Below are positions 15,064 through 19,767 of a stretch of 19,767 nt of DNA, piece by piece. The stretch is from positions 1 through 19,767 of the forward strand of contig JADGGF010000022.1 of NCBI GenBank assembly GCA_019690055.1, given 5' to 3'. The stretch comes from Micromonosporaceae bacterium. Its GTDB lineage: Bacteria > Actinomycetota > Actinomycetes > Mycobacteriales > Micromonosporaceae. Made by a program: the position numbers and the translations under genes. Each line of letters begins with the position of its first letter. The stretch's first letter is position 1. Under the pieces are notes generated by a model, which was not told the origin of the DNA, made no database searches, and saw only the letters and a list, made by a program, of their open reading frames with translations.

Positions 15064-15482
15064 AGGATCAGGTCCGGGATCGCGCCGCGCCCCTGGGCGA
15101 CGGGCTGGTGCAGCACGATCCGGGCGTGGGGGAGCGCGCTGCGTTTGCCGGCTGAGCCGGCGGCGAGGAGGACCGCGCCGACGCCGACGGCCTGCCCGAC
15201 GCAGGTGGTGGCCACCTGCGGGCGGATGTACCGCATCGTGTCGTAGACGGCGAGCATGGCGCTGGGGTCACCGCCCGCGCAGTTGATGTAGAGCTGGATG
15301 TCCCGCTCGGGGTTGTCCGCCTCGAGGAACAGCAACTGGGCCACGAGCGCGTTCGCCACGCCCGCGTCGACCGGGGTGCCGAGGTAGACGACGCGTTCGG
15401 TGAGCAGGTGCGAGTAGACGTCCATGATCCGCTCGCCGCGCGGGTGGCTCGCGATGACGTTCGGAATCATGTATGTGCTCAT
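14880..15482 (-). CDS. ClpP-family protein with Gly in place of the catalytic Ser
   Basis: A 200-residue ClpP-fold protein, second gene of a clpP pair. Conserved features include LLTERVVYLG, FLEADNPERDIQLYIN, LPHARIVLHQ (His125) and TDHDRVFTAEAAKEYGLID (Asp174). The serine motif, normally GQAxSxGAxLL, reads GQAVGVGAVLL, so Gly100 stands where the nucleophile should be; aligning with the neighbour puts Gly100 opposite its Ser92. INSPGG is also changed to INCAGG. It is therefore probably not an active protease by itself. It may work as a ClpR-like partner in a mixed ring with the upstream ClpP. ATG 15482 overlaps the upstream stop as ATGA, so the two are made together. Confidence 0.93.
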   Translation of the reverse strand: MSTYMIPNVIASHPRGERIMDVYSHLLTERVVYLGTPVDAGVANALVAQLLFLEADNPERDIQLYINCAGGDPSAMLAVYDTMRYIRPQVATTCVGQAVGVGAVLLAAGSAGKRSALPHARIVLHQPVAQGRGAIPDLILQADEVVRVRADIERILSRHTSQDIERLRADTDHDRVFTAEAAKEYGLIDLVIEERQSVAA

Positions 15483-16108
15483 CGGGCGCTCCCTTCCGAG
15501 GGCAGGCCGAGACCGAACGGCTGGCGGACGCGGGGTGAGATCTCGTCGAAGCTCCGCACGATGGCGTCGATGAACCCGTAGTCGAGCGCCTCGGCGGCGG
15601 TGAACCACCGGTCGTGCAGGGAGTCCTCGAAGATGCGCTCGACCGGCTGCCCGGTGTCCTCGGCGATCAGCCCCAGCACCGTGTCGCGGGTGTGGCGCAG
15701 GTCGTTGGCCTGCAGCTCGATGTCGACGGCGGTTCCGGCGATGCCGGCCGATCCCTGGTGCATGAGGATGCGGGAGTGGGGCAGCGCGCGCCGCTTGCCG
15801 CGCGTGCCGGCCGAGAGCAGGAACTGGCCCGCGCTGCACGCGATGCCCAGCGCCAGCGTCGCCACGTCGCACGGGATGAGCTTCATGACGTCACGGATGG
15901 CCAGCATCGCGGGCACCGACCCACCGGGTGAATGAATCCACAGTGCTATGTCGCTCGATGGATCCTCGGCTGCCAGCGAGATCAGTTGCGTGGTCAGCAG
16001 CGTGCCGTTGTCGTCGTCCAGGACGCCGTCGAGGACCAGCACCCGCTGCTCGTACAGTTCCCGCCGCACCCGCTCGCTGAACAGCGGGGCCTTCGCGTCG
16101 TTACTCAT
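15479..16108 (-). CDS. clpP: ATP-dependent Clp protease proteolytic subunit (secondary ClpP)
   Basis: A 209-residue ClpP, the serine peptidase ring that degrades proteins fed by ClpX or ClpC ATPases. The triad is Ser92 (GIACSAGQFLL), His117 (ILMHQ) and Asp166 (EDSLHDRWFTA). SPGGSVPAML (60-69) forms the oxyanion region. ATG 16108 (MSNDAKAPLFSERVRRELYEQR) is chosen because SERVRRELYEQRVL starts the mature ClpP fold; an upstream GTG would add 22 residues unlike ClpP. The Shine-Dalgarno is weak. It is the first gene of a two-gene operon with the Ser-to-Gly paralogue. No clpX or tig lies beside it, which suggests a secondary pair, like Streptomyces clpP3-clpP4, rather than the housekeeping clpP1-clpP2. 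Confidence 0.93.
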   Translation of the reverse strand: MSNDAKAPLFSERVRRELYEQRVLVLDGVLDDDNGTLLTTQLISLAAEDPSSDIALWIHSPGGSVPAMLAIRDVMKLIPCDVATLALGIACSAGQFLLSAGTRGKRRALPHSRILMHQGSAGIAGTAVDIELQANDLRHTRDTVLGLIAEDTGQPVERIFEDSLHDRWFTAAEALDYGFIDAIVRSFDEISPRVRQPFGLGLPSEGSAR

Positions 16109-16224
16109 GCCGTCCACTGTGCTTGGCGCCCTCGGGCCAGCACCATGATCTCCGCCCACGGCAGATCCGCTCACAGCAGCGCGGCCAATCAGGAGGCTCG
16201 TGCCGCTTTGGATCAGGGCTTCGG

Positions 16225-16278
16225 GTCAGCAAGGACGCCCTCTTGACGCTGAATGCCCAAGAAGGCGTCCTTCCCGAC
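16225..16278. repeat. 54-bp palindromic dispersed element, copy B
   Basis: This is the second copy of the element at 565-618, same length and same orientation. AAGGACGCC (16231-16239) pairs perfectly with GGCGTCCTT (16264-16272), giving a 9-bp stem with a 24-base loop. It sits in the 237-base divergent gap between the clpP pair and the toxin operon. The rest of that gap shows only a possible -10 box, TACAGT at 16321-16326. Confidence 0.75.
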
Positions 16279-16345
16279 ATTCGGGCGCCGGACGGGACAG
16301 CGGCGGCCGCCGGTTCGCTCTACAGTGCGGACCGGGAGGTTGTCG

Positions 16346-16732
16346 ATGCTTGATGATCTGTCGACGGCGCATGCACGGATCGACCAGTGGGAGTCGGACC
16401 TGGCCGACCGGGTCGCCCGGGCCAACGCGCTGGCCAGCCGGTTGGTGGAGCTGCGAGCGACGGGGCGCGACCGCGATGGCCTGGTTGAGGTGAGCGTCGA
16501 TGCCAACGGCGTACCCCTCGATCTCTGGCTCAGCGAGGGCGTCCGAGAGTGGGCGGCCTCCGAGATCGCACGGCAGATCCTGACCGCGATGCGCGCGGCC
16601 CACGCCGACCTGGCCGATCAGGTCGCCGACGCGGCCCGGGACACGTACGGCTCTGACAGCCCCGTCGCGGCGGCGATCGCCACTCGGATGCGCGAGCGGT
16701 TCGGCCTGGGCGGGGACGATGCAGCCCGGTGA
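16346..16732 (+). CDS. YbaB/EbfC-like protein, first gene of the toxin operon
   Basis: A 128-residue protein: an N-terminal helical, probably coiled-coil segment (about 1-42), then VEVSVDANGVPLDLWLSEGV (about 47-66), and a C-terminal helix (about 70-95). This helix, strands, helix layout matches the YbaB/EbfC nucleoid-associated family, versions of which are common beside type VII secretion substrates in actinomycetes. GGGAGG (16334-16339) lies six bases before ATG 16346. Its end overlaps the next gene by 14 bases, so it is translated together with the EspC-like protein and the toxin. A role in expression or delivery of the toxin is inferred from context only. Confidence 0.8.
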   Translation: MLDDLSTAHARIDQWESDLADRVARANALASRLVELRATGRDRDGLVEVSVDANGVPLDLWLSEGVREWAASEIARQILTAMRAAHADLADQVADAARDTYGSDSPVAAAIATRMRERFGLGGDDAAR

Positions 16733-17033
16733 GTTCGAGCTCGCCGTCAACCCGGCGAGCATGCTGGCGCACGGCGCGACGATCGGGGCGGTCGCGGAGG
16801 AGGTCGAGGTCGCCCGCGCCGCCGCCGAGGTCGTGCGCCTGGACCGCGGCGCGTACGGCCAGGTGTGCGCGTTCGTCCCGGACGTGCTCAACAGGCTGTC
16901 CGACGACCTCATGGCTGGCCTGCGCACGGCGGCGGACTCGCTGCACGAGACCAGCGCCCGGCTCACGGCGGCCGCGCGGGAGTTCGCCGCGGCTGACAGC
17001 GACGTTCAGCGCGGGTTCGGTGGGTATTCATGA
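16719..17033 (+). CDS. EspC-like type VII secretion target protein
   Basis: A 104-residue, all-helical protein resembling the ESX-1 EspC family (T7SS_ESX_EspC): FELAVNPASMLAHGATIGAV near the N-terminus, then RLDRGAYGQVCAFVPDVLNR (about 41-60), and a long C-terminal helix (AADSLHETSARLTAAAREFAA). In family terms these are small partners secreted with larger substrates by type VII systems. ATG 16719 follows GCGGGGAC and overlaps the upstream gene. Its stop overlaps the toxin start (ATGA at 17030-17033), so it is coupled to the toxin and likely its secretion partner. No ESX machinery genes are in the window. Confidence 0.82.
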   Translation: MQPGEFELAVNPASMLAHGATIGAVAEEVEVARAAAEVVRLDRGAYGQVCAFVPDVLNRLSDDLMAGLRTAADSLHETSARLTAAAREFAAADSDVQRGFGGYS

Positions 17034-18346
17034 CAATCAACCCTCTGGTGGTGCCGCGCCTCGACCAGCCCTCCGACATCTGGGCCGGTATCTGGATCGC
17101 GGAGGACATCGAGCTCATCGTGCAGGGTGTCCGGACGGGCAACTGGGTGGATACTTCGATCGGCTCGCTCGCCGCCGGCCTGGACGGTCTCGCGCTCGTC
17201 ACCGACCCGTTCGGCAGCGGGTTGCAATACATCGCGGCATCGCTCATGGAGCAGTTCGGCCCGCTGCGGGAGGTGCTCGACTGGCTCGCCGGCGATCCCG
17301 GCCAGATCGCAGGTCACGCCATGACCTGGCGCAACGTCTCGGCCGCGCTCGCCACGCAGCACCAGGACCTGACGGCGTCCCTCAGCCAGGTCGCGACCTG
17401 GCAGGGATCGGCCGCCGACGCCTACCGAAACTGGGCTCAGGCTCAGCACAACGCCGTGGCCGGCCTGTCCGCCGCAGCCGGGGGGATAGCCGAGATCACC
17501 GAGTGTGCGGGCCTGGTGGTCGCCACCGTCCGGGTGCTGGTGCGGGACCTGATCGCGATGGCGTTCTCGCGGGCCGTCGTCTACGTCACCGAGGAGGTCC
17601 TCTCCCTCGGTTACGCCACCCCGCTCGTCGCCGTGCAGGTCTCGACGCTCGTGCTCCAATGCGCGGCCCGGATCTCGCGGCTCCTGCATGGCTTGGTGAA
17701 CAGCCTGGAGCGCCTGTTTCAAGCCGCCGGCCGGCTCGCCCGACACGTCGATGAGCTTCGCGGCATCCTGAGCCGCCTCGACCGGTCCGCCTCACCGGGC
17801 GGCGGCGGTAGCGGTGTCGGTGGCACCAGTGGTGGCGGCAGCCCGTCCATCGGCGGCAGCGGTGGATACACAACGCCGCCGTACGGTTCGCCCGCATGGC
17901 TCGCCCGCCAAGATCAACTCGCCAGGGACCCCGCTCACGGCGGCGTAATCAAGCCCAAGGGTTTGCGGGAGGCCGAGGTCGGTCTCATTCTCGAGGCGAG
18001 GGGCGACCTGCCCGGGCCGATCACCCGGGCGCCCCAGACCATCGACCCGCACACCGGTGACACCATTGACCATGGCGATTTTCTCGACGCCACCGGCCAG
18101 GCGTGGGACGTCAAGCAACCGACAGACATCTTTCCGCCCACCGCCCCTAACGCGGGGCAGCCTATGCCGCCAGGCCTGCCTGGTCGATACGATGGCCCCG
18201 GGTTCGAGCGGGCCGTTGCGGATCAGTTGGCTGCGGGTCAGAACGTCATTCTTGACACTACGTACCTCTCAGACGCAGCTCGGGCTGACCTACGGGCGCG
18301 GGTGGCGAGCCATCCAGAGTGGGACGGAAGGGTGATCTTCCTGTGA
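17030..18346 (+). CDS. Polymorphic toxin: WXG-like N-terminal region, Gly-rich linker, CdiA-type nuclease-like C-terminus
   Basis: A 438-residue putative secreted toxin. The N-terminal part (about 1-250) is helical, with TWQGSAADAYRNW at 123-135 giving the WxG turn of type VII secretion substrates, and hydrophobic helices at about 158-212. A Gly/Ser linker occupies 254-288. The tip (about 300-438) has GGVIKPKGLREAEVGLILEA (304-323), DATGQAWDVKQP (353-364, with Asp360 and Lys362 like a PD-(D/E)xK nuclease) and GQNVILDTTYLSDA (403-416). This pattern matches the CdiA_C tRNA-nuclease-type domain, in which such toxins cleave tRNA in competing cells. The next gene overlaps as GTGA and is the probable immunity gene. 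Codon use becomes less GC-rich in the tip. Toxin nature is confident; the exact target is inferred. Confidence 0.82.
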   Translation: MTINPLVVPRLDQPSDIWAGIWIAEDIELIVQGVRTGNWVDTSIGSLAAGLDGLALVTDPFGSGLQYIAASLMEQFGPLREVLDWLAGDPGQIAGHAMTWRNVSAALATQHQDLTASLSQVATWQGSAADAYRNWAQAQHNAVAGLSAAAGGIAEITECAGLVVATVRVLVRDLIAMAFSRAVVYVTEEVLSLGYATPLVAVQVSTLVLQCAARISRLLHGLVNSLERLFQAAGRLARHVDELRGILSRLDRSASPGGGGSGVGGTSGGGSPSIGGSGGYTTPPYGSPAWLARQDQLARDPAHGGVIKPKGLREAEVGLILEARGDLPGPITRAPQTIDPHTGDTIDHGDFLDATGQAWDVKQPTDIFPPTAPNAGQPMPPGLPGRYDGPGFERAVADQLAAGQNVILDTTYLSDAARADLRARVASHPEWDGRVIFL

Positions 18347-19023
18347 CGTCGCAGTGGCGTTATCGGCGTGAGGACGTGGTGGCGTGGCCGGACGATCCAG
18401 AGGCCCGGGAGGCCCTAGGTAAGTATCTGGATGCGATGAGTGCTGAGCCTGAGGTGCAGCCAATTTTTGGGGCCGCTCTGATGGACCTACGTGGAGCGGA
18501 CCTGCGTGGGCTGGACCTCAGCGAGGCGTATCTGTTTAACACGGTGCTGGTTGGGGTGAACCTGTCCGGCGCCTATCTCGTCAAGGCCACGCTTAACGGG
18601 GCGGACCTGCGGCACGCCGACTTGACCGGTGCCAAGTTGACCAAGGCCGAGGCCTACCAGTGCCGGGCGGACGGCGCGATTTTCCGAAACGCTGATCTGT
18701 TCGCCGTCGAGTTTTACTACGCCCGTCTCGTGGAAGGCGACTTTCGTGGGGCGACGATGACCTCGATACGGTTCTTGGGGGCGGACCTGACCGGTGCAGA
18801 CCTGCGCGGGGCGAAGCTGGTCGACGCGCGGTTCGGCGACGAAGAAGCACCTGCCGTGCTCAGCGGAGCTCGTCTTTCTGGGGCCGATGTTCGTACGGCC
18901 TGGGGATCGGTGGTCGGTCCGATCGATGTGGGCGGGGACGAGCCGTCCCTTGTGGATGGTGAGGAGATGATTTCCTGGTTCGCGGCCCAAGGGGCACCGA
19001 GGGTTGCCCTCGCCCACCGATGA
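18343..19023 (+). CDS. Pentapeptide-repeat protein, probable toxin immunity
   Basis: A 226-residue protein. A non-repeat N-terminal cap (about 1-48, WRYRREDVVAWPDDPEAREA) precedes a run of A(D/N)LxG-type pentapeptides (about 49-180: LRGADLRGLDLSEAYLFNTV, GADLRHADLTGAKLTKAEAY, ADLTGADLRGAKLVDARF). A C-terminal acidic segment (SLVDGEEMISWFAAQG) follows. Such repeats fold as a right-handed beta-helix, often mimicking nucleic acid. GTG 18343 overlaps the toxin stop as GTGA, and GGAAGGG lies upstream at 18326. Position and coupling make it the likely immunity protein for the toxin; direct proof is absent. Its codons contain many more T- and A-ending third positions than the metabolic genes, a sign of transfer. 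Confidence 0.85.
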   Translation: MTSQWRYRREDVVAWPDDPEAREALGKYLDAMSAEPEVQPIFGAALMDLRGADLRGLDLSEAYLFNTVLVGVNLSGAYLVKATLNGADLRHADLTGAKLTKAEAYQCRADGAIFRNADLFAVEFYYARLVEGDFRGATMTSIRFLGADLTGADLRGAKLVDARFGDEEAPAVLSGARLSGADVRTAWGSVVGPIDVGGDEPSLVDGEEMISWFAAQGAPRVALAHR

Positions 19024-19114
19024 GGGAGGGGGTGCTGCTGTGACCGTTCTTGGCTGAAAGCTGGCAGGACGGTTGGGTAACGGCGCACTCAGGCGGTTGA
19101 AAGGTTGCTCTTCG

Positions 19115-19767
19115 ATGGTGGATCCGTGGCGTCATCGGCGCGAGGATGTGGTGGCGTGGCCCGCCGATCCGCAGGCTCGGGAGGCGCTGGGCCGCTTCTT
19201 GGATGCCGCATCGGCTGAACCGGAGGTCTTTCCGGTGTTTCCAGCAGACTTTCTGGATTTTCGTGGGGCTGATCTGCGTGGGTTGGATCTGAGCGGGGCG
19301 TACTTGTTCAACACGGTGCTGATTGGGGTTAACCTGTCGGGTGCCGATCTGGGCCGGGCCACGCTGATCGGGGCGGACCTACGACAGGCCGACCTGACCG
19401 GCGCCAATCTGATCAAGGCGGAGGCTGAGAAGTGTCGAGCGGACGGTGCGATCTTCCGAGACGCTGATCTGTTCGCGGTTGAGTTCTACTATGCCCGTCT
19501 TGTGGGCAGCGACTTTCGTGGCGCGAGGATGACCTCCGTACGGCTCCTGGGGGCTGACCTCAGTGGCGCCGACTTGCGCGGCGCGAAGTTGGTCGACGCA
19601 CGGTTCGGCATTGAGGATGCACCCGCCGCACTCGGCGGAGCCCGTTTCTTTGGGGCCGATGTTCGTACAGCCTGGGGAGCGGTCGTGGGCCCGATCGACA
19701 TCGGGGAAGATGAGCCGTCTCTTGTGGATGGTGAGGAAATGATCGCCTGGTTCGCCGCCCAGGGCGC
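19115..19767 (+). CDS. Second pentapeptide-repeat protein, tandem paralogue (3' end outside the window)
   Basis: An open frame from ATG 19115 runs off the window after 217 codons. It aligns without gaps to the preceding gene from the first residue (MVDPWRHRREDVVAWPADPQ) to the end available (SLVDGEEMIAWFAAQG), about four-fifths identical by eye, with the same repeat block (about 49-180). AAAGG at about 19100 could serve as ribosome-binding site. The 91 bases between the two genes hold no recognisable gene or strong hairpin. No toxin stands between them, so this is a duplicated or orphan immunity gene, as is common in polymorphic toxin loci. Differences cluster near the cap and in scattered repeat positions. 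Confidence 0.85.
   Translation, partial: MVDPWRHRREDVVAWPADPQAREALGRFLDAASAEPEVFPVFPADFLDFRGADLRGLDLSGAYLFNTVLIGVNLSGADLGRATLIGADLRQADLTGANLIKAEAEKCRADGAIFRDADLFAVEFYYARLVGSDFRGARMTSVRLLGADLSGADLRGAKLVDARFGIEDAPAALGGARFFGADVRTAWGAVVGPIDIGEDEPSLVDGEEMIAWFAAQG

Noticed and set aside
16729..17754. A 341-codon + frame overlapping the EspC-like and toxin genes
   Set aside because: Arg/Ser/Gly-rich out-of-frame reading of two recognisable proteins.

Overview
The window is high-GC actinobacterial DNA: nearly all codons end in G or C, GTG and TTG starts occur, genes are tightly packed with ATGA/GTGA overlaps, -10 boxes follow TAnnnT, and there are Asp23-type and EspC/WXG-type (type VII secretion) families. 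The order ilvB-ilvN-ilvC ... serA ... leuB-ilvE is a common actinomycete arrangement. I would place it among filamentous or Pseudonocardia-like actinomycetes but cannot name a genus. A mannosylglycerate pathway suggests osmotic or heat tolerance.

Layout. (1) 1-2378: 3' part of ilvB, carrying an apparent one-base deletion, then ilvN, ilvC and a strong hairpin: branched-chain amino acid synthesis. (2) 2457-4547: mpgS and mpgP, a two-gene mannosylglycerate operon behind a probable leaderless promoter. (3) 4534-7425: a two-component system (kinase and OmpR-type regulator, minus strand), then a block of 27-bp tandem repeats that also contains a plausible promoter, and a divergent secreted protein with an Asp/His-rich tail. 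(4) 7470-9237: serA. (5) 9262-11531, minus strand: a five-gene Asp23/AmaP-type envelope operon, one of whose genes is preceded by tandem 22-bp copies of its own start region. (6) 11790-14255: leuB with an unusual basic N-terminal tail and a classic terminator, then ilvE. (7) 14374-16108: an XRE regulator facing a clpP pair in which one subunit keeps Ser-His-Asp and the other has Gly at the serine position. (8) 16346-19767: a YbaB-like gene, an EspC-like gene, a polymorphic toxin with a WXG-like N-terminal region and a CdiA-type nuclease-like tip, and two tandem pentapeptide-repeat genes that look like immunity proteins; the second runs off the window.

Working together: ilvBNC, leuB and ilvE supply valine, leucine and isoleucine, and serA starts serine synthesis from 3-phosphoglycerate, the same compound that MpgS mannosylates. 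The Asp23 operon and the two-component system with its secreted neighbour are envelope-stress modules. The most interesting region is the right end, a candidate type VII-secreted toxin with duplicated pentapeptide immunity genes, followed by the active/inactive-looking ClpP pair. A 54-bp palindromic element occurs twice, after ilvB and upstream of the toxin operon.
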